Assembly (NCBI GenBank): GCA_013054445.1
Contig: JAAMPI010000713.1
Location: forward strand, 1-27,615
Source of the DNA: Cudoniella acicularis
Taxonomy: Eukaryota; Ascomycota; Leotiomycetes; Helotiales; Helotiaceae
Reading direction: 5' to 3'
DNA length: 27,615 nucleotides
In this document: piece after piece, positions 1-8,860 of the stretch
Position numbering within the stretch: position 1 is the first letter of the stretch
Layout: every line of letters begins with the position of its first letter
The notes under the pieces: model-generated
Told to the model about the DNA's origin: nothing
Databases searched by the model: none
Seen by the model: the letters and a program-made list of their open reading frames with translations, nothing else
Made by a program: the position numbers and the translations under genes

Positions 1-1309
1 GAAAAGTGAAAACTCAGAAGAAAGCCACTGTATTTGTATTTGGTACGTGTTCTTACGGAACTCACGGGAGAGTAGAGGTCGGCGAAGACGGAAGGTGGGG
101 TGTCGCGGAAGATAGATAACTTGAATGCCGTGAATGCCGTGGGTGGCGTTCAGGATCTACCCACTGTGCAGTCCAAAGATCGGCCCGGCACTTCGGCGAC
201 GCGGGGTATGAGATGAGATTAGCGAGGTCGCCGAGGGTTCCCCCTTTTTCTTTTCTTGGCGATTATCGCTAGGGGTTCGTTGTTTCTTTTGCTATAGAGT
301 TGTAAACTTGTGAATGTTTTTGATTGTGTGTCACGGGAATTGTGGAATGTTTGCAACTTCTATAGACGGTTTGTATTCTAATCATCCTCACTTCGTAGCT
401 TCAGCTCCAGAAGAATCCCAGATCTCTCCGAGACAGGGCGGAGCACATTCTCCTCACACTTTCACGCCATAAAATATGTTTGAAATTCTTTCTATTATAA
501 GGGTACTAAAGATAGGAAAAGGGAAGTGACTATAAGTGACAAGTAGTTTGTTTATGGCATATTTTGTTATTCTAGGTAAATATGCTTTTTGAAAATCGTA
601 CCGTAAATAGACACTTCAAAATAATAAAATAGCCACAAACTATTGTTTATTTTATTAAGATATAAATTTAGAGGATGATTGCAAGACTTGCCCATCTCAC
701 GACTTATTCCTAATTTAGTCTAAAGTTGTCTATTTTTTTGAAGTGTCCATTCGTAGGGCCAATTTTTTACTATATGCATGATAGTGTGTCATATAATTTT
801 CTTCCTTAAAATATGCTTCCAAAAAGTTGCAGGTACTTTAAATGTCCAGAAATTATATCTAGACCTTTTGAATGTTAATGGATAGGACTAGGATGCTAAT
901 AGAAGTCTTTTTTTAAGAATATGAAATCACCTCTTCGGAATAAACTAACGATGTAATTTGCCGAAACCATTACAATGAGGTGAGAATGGAAAACGAAACT
1001 CTTGTATTTGTTGCGAAGCCTGAGATGGTGCGGTTTTTTTCAGCTTGGAGTTGACCTAAGGTGGCCTGAATCAGAGGCGATAGTCACTCTTGTACCGCGC
1101 ATTATGCTGGTTCCAAAACTAGAAAGGTCCTCATGGAGTCAATTGGCTTGGCTGAGAAAATGCAAAACATACTTGAGCCCAGAAATTGCGAAGCCTATTA
1201 AAGAAGAAATAAGTGAGTGCCCATATTAACGAAACATCTCTTGTCTCGATTAAAGTCATCGGAAATTAAAAGACAAAACAGCTTGAATAGAAACCCCTAA
1301 ATTCCAAAT
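1..1309. other. AT-rich gene-free stretch
   Basis: I see no supportable gene here. The short open frames lack a recognisable product, a sensible start context or splice signals that extend them. From about 480 to 960 the base composition is strongly AT-rich, and this part contains the inverted-repeat element listed separately. Confidence 0.6.
585..775. repeat. imperfect inverted repeat, possible MITE relic
   Basis: The 12-mer gacacttcaaaa at 610-621 returns as its exact reverse complement at 736-747. The pairing extends imperfectly on both sides to roughly 35 bases per arm; for example atagacacttcaaaa pairs with atggacacttcaaaa. The arms enclose about 115 bases of AT-rich DNA with no coding capacity. 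The layout resembles a short non-autonomous DNA transposon (MITE), but I cannot define a target-site duplication and do not know the copy number. A chance AT-rich hairpin is the alternative. Confidence 0.35.
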
Positions 1310-2402
1310 TCAAGACGACAATTCAAAAATACCCGCGCTCTCCCTAACTTTCGATCCCTTTTCTGTAAACTCTCGCACCTGCTTTGTAGCCGGGCAATCA
1401 CGCTGGTGCTCAGCAAAATGCCCAATGCCTAGCCTCACATTGCATGGACAAACTCCAACCCCTTTACCTAGAATTAGCTGCAAATCGGTAAAGTAGTGCT
1501 GAGAACTGATGTGATTCCCCAAACCAAATTCTGCCTCAAGTGTATAACAAGCCACATCGCACCTATCCAAAGCATTTCGGTAGCGATAGTCGCAGCATTT
1601 ACATCCGTACATTCCGTTCGTATTACGGACTGCATCTTTGATCGTGAAATGCCAGTTCCAGATGGACTCCAAGCTAATCGCAGCAGAAACTTTCTCTTTG
1701 GTTTTTACCTTTAAAAAGAACTGCTGTCCTATGTAATGAGATTCGTAGTTACAGCTTGAACAACTCGACGAATATATATTGCTTAGTTCTTCCGAACCAG
1801 CGCAATACCGGGCAGCGAGCTCGCTATTTTGTGATTTCTGTTTCATTGCTACGAATGCGAACTGAGTTGTTGGGAGAGTAGACCATCGCTGTTTGGCGGA
1901 GGATAAGGCATTGCTTCCAACTGGTTGTGATTGAGTCATACGCTGATATTGCTTCCTCAAGGCAAATGTGACCCCTCTTTTTGTCTCGTCCGAGACATTG
2001 AGCACATTTAAATGACTGGGTAGACTGACACATGTACTCGTTTCTGTCTCTGTCTTGAGGATAATGAAAATCGTGTGCTGTAGTTTGATTGCATATTCAG
2101 CGAGCTCGGATCGTCCTCGATCTTGACTCATAATCAGCAGCCTTTCGAAATCACAAATAGAGTCAGAGCATTCGTTACGTACCGTCGCCGAATGCAAACA
2201 GTTGGCCAAGACGTGTAAAGTGGTTGTCGTACTCTTCCACCACCAATTTTGCTCCATTATCCAGTGATCTTTCCAGGTTTTGGTTTTCCTCATTACTCTG
2301 GCGTTCACTTCTCTCCTCTCGCCATAGCCAGAATAAAGTTGCTGAACTTTTGTAGATTGAAACGATGCGATCCAAAGTAACGTCGACCTGCAGATCAGAC
2401 AT
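1310..2402 (-). CDS. hypothetical Cys-rich fungal protein, two exons
   Basis: I do not recognise a named family. The model is exon 1 at 2402-2183, a 67-nt intron at 2182-2116 (donor GTACGT, acceptor GAG) and exon 2 at 2115-1310, giving 341 residues with phase kept. The N-terminal half (about residues 1-110) looks helical and charged (LDRIVSIYKSS, NLERSLDNGAKLVVEEYDNH, LGQLFAFGDG), a style I associate with fungal proteins of unknown function that carry a helical N-terminus before degenerate zinc fingers. The C-terminal half has closely spaced cysteines (CSSC, CKCC, CPC) and several histidines (NHISSQHY, GHFAEHQRDC), consistent with metal-binding knuckles. No signal peptide or membrane segment is visible. 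The main uncertainty is the intron acceptor: a nearer AG at about 2140 leads to an immediate stop, so I preferred the one that keeps the long frame open. Confidence 0.5.
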
Positions 2403-3409
2403 AGCTTCTCTTGTTATCCCTTCGTTTTGAAGTCAGGCTGGACTGTACGGAAGGCTGCGACTCTGCAAGTCTTATGGATGGTCGTAGAGGAAAGCCGGGC
2501 TGGTTGAATTTGAGGTGCTTGATAAATATCTGAGAAGATGACTTCAAAAACTTGTCTTATAATTGATCTTTAAGGGTTTGATGAAGACAATATGATGAGA
2601 AGGGGATGATGGTAAAGCACGTAGCATCGGGCTTGCCGGTGAACCTTTTGTCTCACATTGTGTCGTTGCCTGCGGAAAAGCCCCTCTCTCGTACCAGTGA
2701 GCCTCACAAGACCAAATATTTTGACATTTTTAGTCAGGAAAACGTGATATCTACAACAAAAATTGTGAACTGGCGAAAGGTGAACTAGCGAAAGAGAAAA
2801 GGGAGGACTTCGCTTCATTCAGGGGTGGTTCGCTAAGATACAGGGCATAAGACTCTACTTTAGAGGATCATAGCGCAAAAGTGTCGCAATCACTTTGTGT
2901 GCATGATACAACAAGATATTTTTGGGGGGATAGGAAATACAAAACGATAGAAAGTTTGACCTCCAGCTTATTCATTACAATTGCGTCCAGATTTGCAACG
3001 TGTGGTGGAAATTGGTGAGTTTCGCGGGATTTGCTTTTTAGCGGGGTAAGTGGTTAGGGGACGCTTGCCTGTAAATTACTCACTGCTACGCTATAAAACA
3101 ACAACAAAATAATTTTACCAAATTCAATGCAATAACACGAACTGTTTGTGAGCCGTAGGAAACGCAAAATGAAATATCTTGTGGTCTTCTTACTACATAG
3201 AAACGTGCCTGAATCAATCTGTGTCATTTGCTGAATTACTTACCCAAATGTTGCAGCTGTAGCCAAGCCCCACGTATCAATTGCAAGGGTGACGAGGGGT
3301 GACGAGGGGCAACCCTGAAACAATCTTATCGCTAGATCAGCTCCATCTCGACGACGACGTCCCATCTAGATTTTACAACATTTTCCGTTCAAGAACCACT
3401 TCCAGCAGG
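2403..3409. other. intergenic, nothing recognised
   Basis: This separates the unrecognised minus-strand gene from the plus-strand papain-fold gene. Only short unrelated open frames are present. One copy of the GTGGGGC 7-mer (as GCCCCAC at 3267-3273) lies 137 bases upstream of the papain-fold gene, and a short duplication ggggtgacga lies near 3290-3310. Confidence 0.5.
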
Positions 3410-4423
3410 ATGGCTGAGCCAGGCGAGCCAGAGCACGAAAGCATACGTACCAAGCTAGGCACCTACTTGTAAGCAATTTACCTGCTTTTCCCCGACAGAA
3501 GCAACGTAAGAAACAAGCTAATTATTCCTAGGCACGACGGACTATCCAAGGGCAGGGAAGTCAGCATAGGAGGACTACAGAAAGGCGCGGGAATCGGAAT
3601 CGAAGGACTGCAGAAAGGCGCAGGAATCGGCATCGAAAAGCTACTCCAAGGCAAAGAAGTCGGTCTCGAAATCCTCCTCAAAGAAAAGCTTAAACTAGAG
3701 CACTCCGTCGGCCTCGGCCCAAAACCAAACATTATACCCCCGGGCCCAGCAAAAATAGACAGCGATCACCGCACCGTAGAGATAGGCTGGCACCCCGTTC
3801 CCGGCCTCGGTATACTGGCCGAGAAAACGGGCTTGGAGAAGTTAATCGACGACCACATTGGCAAGCTTCCGGACCCGACGCAACACTGGGCTGTTCTTGT
3901 AGGAGATTATGTTCACGAGCTGTGGATGGATGAGGAGCTTGATATTATTTATATCAATGAGGCACTGGATCGGAGCGGGTGGCATACATTTGAGGTTGGA
4001 CAGACGAGGTTTACAGACGAGGCGCTCAGACTAGCCGGTTAGTATGCGTTCGATATTATTACCCTGAAATGCGAGTCTGAAATTTTCTTGTTCGCGTTTT
4101 CAGCAGAGATGTCGATACACAATATGAGGGAGAAGCGGCCGAAATACAATTTGATTAGCAATAATTGTCAGAATTATGCGCTGGCTCTACTAGACGCCAT
4201 ACAAATCGGAAAGCACAAGGAATTCGCGACGAGTTTTGCGGTGTATAAGGCTGCGACTGGGGCGGGGACGATCGAGGAGTTGTTTGTGGATAAGCATCCT
4301 GAGGAACAAAAGCTTGATGATGGAAGGCCGGCGCTTCATCGTGCGGATACGCTGCAGGTTGCGAAGCAGGTTATGGATGAGAATACCACGAAGTTGGACA
4401 ATCATCGTTCGCTCTTTAGGTAA
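3410..4423 (+). CDS. papain-fold (LRAT/PPPDE-like) protein with tandem repeats
   Basis: Three exons (3410-3468, 3532-4037, 4104-4423) joined by introns of 63 and 66 nt give 294 residues. After a short leader, residues 24-66 hold tandem 11-residue units, two of them exactly GLQKGAGIGIE (35-55) and flanked by degenerate copies. A globular domain follows. PTQHWAVLVGDYVHEL puts a His at about 138, and SNNCQNYALALLDAIQ puts a Cys at about 210. A His-Trp strand followed by an Asn-Cys helix is the arrangement of circularly permuted papain folds (NlpC/P60-LRAT, PPPDE), where this His and Cys form a thiol peptidase or acyltransferase site. The substrate is unknown. No signal peptide or membrane segment is seen. 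The last codons, AGG TAA, also form a good donor (AG|GTAAGAG); splicing to the AG near 4510 would replace the C-terminus with about ten other residues. Confidence 0.75.
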
Positions 4424-4834
4424 GAGTCGTCGGACAGCCACCTTGACCTTCGACGCTATCGAGGTAGATCGATGTTTTTCCTGGCCAGAGTTGCTTGTAA
4501 AGAATTTCAGGAGAAGTGGAAGCATGATTAATGTTTTATGAAATAGAAATCTGGAAGGTCTGGAACCAGAGTGGAGAATCTTAGACTTTTCCAGAATTAG
4601 AGTTCTGTCTAGAATCTAAACTGAGTTAGTCCTTCCCCTCGTTACGAGTTAGTCCGTAGCATTGATGGCCGATTTTCGTTCGAATCATAATTGGAACTTG
4701 AGCAATGCACACATATGTCATGGGCTCTTTCCTAAACCATGTTGCCAGTGCCAGTGCTACCAGTCGATTGCTTCGCAGTCCTGCTTGCTTCGCCTTTACG
4801 AAACCCTGGAATTACCCTTAAAACTACAGAATTC
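4424..4834. other. intergenic between convergent genes
   Basis: This 411-base gap separates the 3' ends of the papain-fold gene (plus) and the ML-domain gene (minus). It presumably holds both 3' untranslated regions. A repeated phrase around gagttagtccttcccc and gagttagtccgtagc (about 4623-4660) is visible. I see no gene. Confidence 0.5.
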
Positions 4835-5594
4835 CTAAGTTTCCTCACTTTCAAATCCATTTGATTTCACCATCCTCGTCTCAGCCCTCAAGCAAAAAAC
4901 TCTCCGTCCCCCCGGCGTCCAAGCCTTAACCTCAAAAATATACTGACCCTACCACAATTTCTTCACATCAGCTTCCCATTCACTTCAAAAATTTCATTTC
5001 TCTCGATTCACCAAGATTACAACATACCTCAGGAAACCGCCAAGGCCCCCATTCCCTCCTTGCAATCACAGCCCTTCCCTTGCGTGGCGGACAGGCCGCT
5101 TCCACATCCTCTTGCTCCATTTGCAGCCCTATTTTACAAAAGTCGTAGGAGGATTTTGAGACTGTAGCTAGCGAGGGAGTTTGTTGTTTGATGATGCGGC
5201 GGCTGGTTATATTAATGAGTGTGTGGTCTGGGAGATCTTCTGTGAATGTTCCGGCTATTTTGAAGGTCCTGAGTTCGCCGCTGTTAGGGAGTCAGTTTGC
5301 AATTCAAGGTTTCAATATGTAGGATGGCGAGAACGAGGCATGTGGGGATGGAGGTATAATAACTTACATCCTTAGCTGCTTTCTAGTTGCATTCAGGGAT
5401 GAAATTTGGAAAATATCGTTTGAGCTATTGTCGTCGCATTGTTGAAAAGGGGAATCGCCAGGGATAATTCTGGCTTGGTTTAAAGGTCGCATAGGTTGTT
5501 GGTGAATGTCTATGGTGTTCCTGTTGATGTGCTCGGCTTGGGCACAGATGAAGGCTAGAGCAACTAGTATTTGTGTAACGAATATTGCGTGCAT
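4835..5594 (-). CDS. secreted ML-domain (NPC2-like) lipid-binding protein
   Basis: This gene appears only after splicing: exon 1 5594-5368, intron 87 nt, exon 2 5280-5028, intron 79 nt, exon 3 4948-4835, giving 197 residues with phase kept. Residues 1-20 (MHAIFVTQILVALAFICAQA) are a clear signal peptide. The mature protein follows the MD-2-related lipid-recognition pattern: PGDSPFQQC near the start, a beta-rich middle containing ELRTFKIAGTF, a DFCKIGLQMEQEDVEAACPP segment with the paired cysteines of the central loop, then GQYIFEVKAWTPGG and a final VFCLRAE strand whose Cys would pair with QQC. Fungal relatives are phosphatidylglycerol/phosphatidylinositol transfer proteins and NPC2-type sterol carriers acting in the vacuole or outside the cell. 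Asn-X-Ser/Thr sites (NSS, NAT, NIT) suggest glycosylation. The ligand cannot be told from sequence. Confidence 0.85.
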
Positions 5595-6134
5595 TGTATC
5601 TTTAGAGAACTCCGAAGATTAAAGACCTGTAAATAAAATAAGAAATTTCCTTCGATCGTGAGGAATTTTTGAGCGTCTTTTTTAAAAGTTCTAGATCGTA
5701 AATAATAATGATGGGAGTAACACTGAGCAAAGAGATATATATTTCAAGGTCCGCCAACATCAATCTTACCGCTTTCCAACTCGGGATGCGCTGCGCCATA
5801 TTTGGTGAAGCGAATCGATTGGCAGGCATACGAAGTACGTTTATCGAGGTTGTGTTGGGAGTGAGTTTCAGCAAAGTTGTTGGAAAGCGCTAAGATTTCG
5901 CCCCTTGTGCTTACTCAGACTGGAGTTGGTCTATCTCGGCCCCCTTTTTGGCCCCTCGCTTAGCAACAGCATTTTAACCACCTTTCCCCCCTTCCCCCTC
6001 CCCCCTTCACACGAACGGTTATACGATACATAGGCTTGTTTACTTTGACTTGAGATACAATGTCAAATGCGGTTCAGGGTAAAACACCTCCATGAACCCA
6101 CTCCCTCAGTAATCTTTCAGGTTCACCCCCAACC
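5595..6134. other. intergenic, upstream of ML-domain gene
   Basis: The right-hand end of this stretch is C/T-rich around 5940-6010. The open frames at 5602-5893 on both strands show no family resemblance and no signal peptide, so I do not call them. Promoter elements of the ML-domain gene should lie here, but I see no clear TATA box. Confidence 0.45.
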
Positions 6135-7244
6135 TCAGCGCCTCAATATCCTCCTTCCTCGGATGATTCGTAGAATCCATATCCAGCTCCCATCCACAAT
6201 CGGATAACTAATCCCCAAATCCGAATGCACAAGTAATTTCTGATCGAACAAACTAAAGAATCTCTCTCCCGCCCAATTATCGAGAGCTTCCCAGTTGACG
6301 CACTCGCCGTCGACTTTGAAATTGGCCCAGGGCGGCGGTAGTTGGGGAACCAGTCGTAAGTTATGATGCCGAAATCGGCGTTGCACATTACTGTTTGGCG
6401 AAGGTCTTCCAGGCAATGGTCTATGTGAGAAGACGAGGGGACTAGTGGGTGCGATGGAGGATGGAGGGGGAGGGAGTGAGGAAAGTACCAAGGTGAGACC
6501 ACATCCACAGTTCTTCAGGGAGATCATAATAATCTCTATAAATTACCCTCCTAACACTTTTCTGCATCCACATCTCAATTAGTACATTCTCATCTCTCCA
6601 AGAACGGACCGATAACTATAGGGGGAAAAAAAAACAGCCGTGTCGACAACCAGAGGGGAAATCTCACAATACAATGCAAATGATGATGCGCACTCAACCC
6701 CCCAAAATAATCCCCACTTCCATCCTGCAATTTTATCGAACTCCGATTCAACCTCTCTAATTCTTCTTCCTTAACCCTAATATTACTATTCCTTAGTAAG
6801 TCCCGCTAAGCTTGGTCACCTTCTGGCGTCGGATACCCCGTGTAGGGAGATTTTTTCACCAGGTCGTTCTCAGCGTGTGCTAGTTCGTAAGATACCGCTG
6901 AGCGCGTTGGTGATGTTTTTACTTTTTATTAGATTGCTTGCTTTCATAATGAGAATTGAAAGGGAAGGGGAGGGGAAAGGAAGGAGGAGAAGAGTGCAAT
7001 ATATCATATCCGGATGGCAATTTTGCTGTCGTGTACTCTGGTATAAAATTCCCAGGGTAAGGGTATACGCTGAGAAGATGAGGAGATGGATGAACAGAGG
7101 TCGTAGAAATACTCTCCATCTCCCTTTCCGCGGGGATTGGCCATTATGGTATTCATAGCCTTCAGTATCTTGCAGTAAAAGGTGGGAGCTGGAACTTGAG
7201 CGCTCAGAATTGAGGAGGTCGTCTTCTTTGCTTGGTTCTATCAT
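6135..7244 (-). pseudogene. UstYa-type (DUF3328) oxidase gene, disrupted
   Basis: The family is the fungal UstYa-like (DUF3328) oxidases, membrane-anchored enzymes that cyclise peptide precursors of dikaritin RiPPs (ustiloxin/phomopsin type). Visible parts in order: a Ser-rich cytosolic start, one membrane segment at about residues 49-67 (PLFIHLLIFSAYTLTLGIL), a block containing SPYTGYPTP, the first metal motif HHHLHC, an intron at 6667-6562 with TACTAAT branch site, a YRDYYDLPEELW block, an intron at 6488-6421, the second metal motif HLDHC, a CNADFG block and a final CVNWEALDNWA helix. Lesions: (1) an in-frame TAG at 6808-6806, right after the SPYTGYPTP block, where the family usually has Trp; (2) a one-base frame change at about 6328-6340, between the CNADFG block and the terminal helix; (3) the first intron, somewhere between about 6900 and 6995, has no clear GT donor. 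It is divergent from the repeat precursor across 258 bp. Family identity is firm. Loss of function is an inference, since assembly errors could mimic the lesions. Confidence 0.8.
6806..6808 (-). other. premature TAG codon in the UstYa-type gene
   Basis: Read on the minus strand, the frame that encodes the conserved SPYTGYPTP block runs into TAG and then continues open for more than 40 codons with clear family similarity through the first HxxHC motif. The change would be a C-to-T transition on the plus strand in a CpA context, the kind left by fungal repeat-induced point mutation, although one site proves nothing. No plausible intron removes the codon: the nearest GT-AG pair spans about 31 nt and would delete conserved residues. 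Confidence 0.7.
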
Positions 7245-7502
7245 TTTTATGAAGAAATAGTGAAAAGAACGGAAATATGGACGGTTCAACTTGAAGTTGG
7301 TAGGGAGGGAACAAGTACATTGAAATCTGTCTTTCAGGACTTATGAGGGATTCAGCCCAAGGAGAATAGTGTATATAATGAAGCACCGTGGCTCCAAAAC
7401 TCGACATTAACTCACGACAGCAATCAACAGAACTTCGGCCTTCTATCTCTTCTCAAGAATCACTTGTTCTCAAGAACATCTTCGCAACCCACCACCTCGA
7501 AA
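7245..7502. promoter_or_regulatory. divergent promoter of RiPP precursor and UstYa gene
   Basis: The 258 bases separate the two head-to-head start codons, so both genes probably share it. On the plus strand TATATAA at 7372-7378 sits 125 bases before the precursor ATG and is a good TATA box, followed by a C/A-rich leader ending in ctcgaaaATG. I see no clear TATA box for the minus-strand gene. Confidence 0.55.
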
Positions 7503-7913
7503 ATGCATATTCAAAACATCATCGCTTTGCTCCCGCTCTTGGCGGCTGCAACTCCCATCCAGAACAATGGCAAGTTTCAACTTGAACATCTTTGAGTGTA
7601 ACTAGAAGAGACTAAGACAGACGCAGCCGGTATAGCCTTTACACACATCCTCCCAGCTTGTGCTGTTGATGAAGACCTCGCAAAATATGGCAGACGCAGC
7701 CAGGGTGAAAACCTTGCAAACTATGGCAAGGGAGCTATGGACGAGGATTTGGCCAAGTACGGCAAACGCGCTCAAGATGAGGATCTTGCGAAGTATGGCA
7801 AGAGAGCCGTTGATGAAGACCTGGCCAAGTATGGGAGGAGAGTTATTGATGAGGACCTCGCAAAATATGGAAAACGCGAACAGGACCAAGACCTCGTGAA
7901 GTTCCTAAAGTGA
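7503..7913 (+). CDS. secreted Kex2-repeat RiPP precursor, truncated reading frame
   Basis: Exon 1 (7503-7569) encodes MHIQNIIALLPLLAAATPIQ, a signal peptide. A 51-nt intron (7570-7620) starts with GCAAGT, a GC-AG intron with otherwise ideal donor. Exon 2 (7621-7913) carries the array, giving 119 residues. From 7662 a 12-residue unit recurs, typically VDEDLAKYG followed by Lys-Arg or Arg-Arg, a Kex2 cleavage site. Tyr-Gly directly precedes the dibasic pair, and each released peptide would be about ten acidic residues with one invariant Tyr. This is the architecture of dikaritin precursors: secreted, Kex2-cut, Tyr modified by UstYa-type oxidases; such a gene lies divergently next door. The second unit has lost its dibasic site (YGKGA), and the seventh ends in TGA. 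No alpha-pheromone core is present. A non-RiPP Kex2-processed repeat protein is the alternative. Confidence 0.75.
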
Positions 7914-8033
7914 ACAGCAGCAGTCGATCAAGACTTGGCAAAATACGGAAAACGCACACAGGATTAAGACCTTGCCAAATATGGAAAGCGTACACCTGTT
8001 GTTGATGAGGACCTTGCAAAATATGGGAGGTAG
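7662..8033 (+). repeat. 36-bp coding tandem repeat array, about 10 units
   Basis: The whole array stays in one frame to TAG at 8031-8033, but the frame is cut by TGA at 7911-7913 and TAA at 7965-7967. Units 8-10, beyond the first stop, still read as DLAKYG followed by Lys-Arg or a lone Arg, so they were recently coding. Unit 7 has diverged to DLVKFLK before its stop. Both stops can arise by C-to-T change (CGA to TGA, CAA to TAA). Spacing is 36 bp except where one or two extra codons separate late units. Confidence 0.85.
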
Positions 8034-8860
8034 ATAACACTTGCTGGAATGAATCACTTGGGACTGGAACGGCGGAGGCGGAGGCGGTTTTGGAAACACG
8101 ACGATGACGCGAAAGGTGCGAAAGGCGCAAAGACCTGGACTCATAGAAGTAGCAAGGAGAGTAATGGGTTCTTTAATTTGTATATCTCCTTTGAAAACGA
8201 CATATCGCTCGGAATCGGTCAGATATTTTTTTCTTTTTGGGATAGGATTAGTAAAGCAATTTAATAGATGGAAATTCAAGAAATTTCCTCCAAAACACGT
8301 GCTAAAAGTTAAAGCGACTAGATCAGAAATACGCTGTTTCCTATAGAGTTTGATTGCGATTGAACAGTGTAAGAGGAGTTTGAAAATATCACCATTTGAG
8401 GTTTTGAGACGCATCCACATTACTTGTGGGGAGAGCATTTCTCTTCCAGTGCTAGAGTAAGTGTCTCCAGAGCATGTCCAAAAATCAACCAAAATTAGTC
8501 CTGAGCCGAGGGTTTGTCCCTTTCTTGACTCGTTTGGTTATTTTGCCTTCAAAATTCCGTCCGCTTTCTCGCGGAACATTTAACCGCCAGAGAATACGAC
8601 ATTCCGAATTTGGCAGGTACATGTGCTACAGTACCTAGGTAGGCTCACCGCCTTGGCAGACATACCTAAGTAGGGCAGCTGAAACTGCGCCGCTACAATT
8701 GCCAAATTTTTCAGAAATTAACATTACGGTCAGCAATCCAACACTTGTTGATACAAGAATTGCCTAACTTCCTGCGCGCCAATCTCGACAAACCCTTGTC
8801 CCTGAATAGTAACGAGGAGCCCTGTCTTTCTCGATATCATTGACGAATTCAAAACCCGAA
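8034..8860. other. intergenic, nothing recognised
   Basis: This separates the repeat precursor from the acetyltransferase. The palindrome-like ctacagtacctaggtaggct near 8626-8645 is the only structure I notice. Open frames on both strands are short and family-less. Confidence 0.5.

Noticed and set aside
1002..1229. 75-codon open frame in the left flank
   Set aside because: No family resemblance, no splice-supported extension, and it sits in AT-rich non-coding DNA.
5602..5893. Overlapping open frames on both strands between the ML-domain and UstYa-type genes
   Set aside because: Neither shows a domain, signal peptide or convincing splice continuation.
7660..7899. Open frame on the plus strand overlapping the repeat array, reading MLLMKTSQNMADAAR
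   Set aside because: It is a frame-shifted reading of the same 36-bp repeats. The signal peptide, GC-AG intron phase and Lys-Arg sites all support the other frame.
7896..7917. A 22-nt GT-AG intron that would remove the TGA in the repeat array
   Set aside because: It is far below the minimum size of fungal introns and would break the repeat frame.
7503..8033. Repeat gene as an alpha-type mating pheromone precursor
   Set aside because: The repeat lacks the Trp/Cys-rich core and the spacer pattern of ascomycete alpha pheromones, and a UstYa-type gene lies next to it.
7602..8492. Three minus-strand open frames across the repeat array and downstream
   Set aside because: They are antisense shadows of a 36-bp periodic array, which keeps several frames open. 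No family resemblance or start context.
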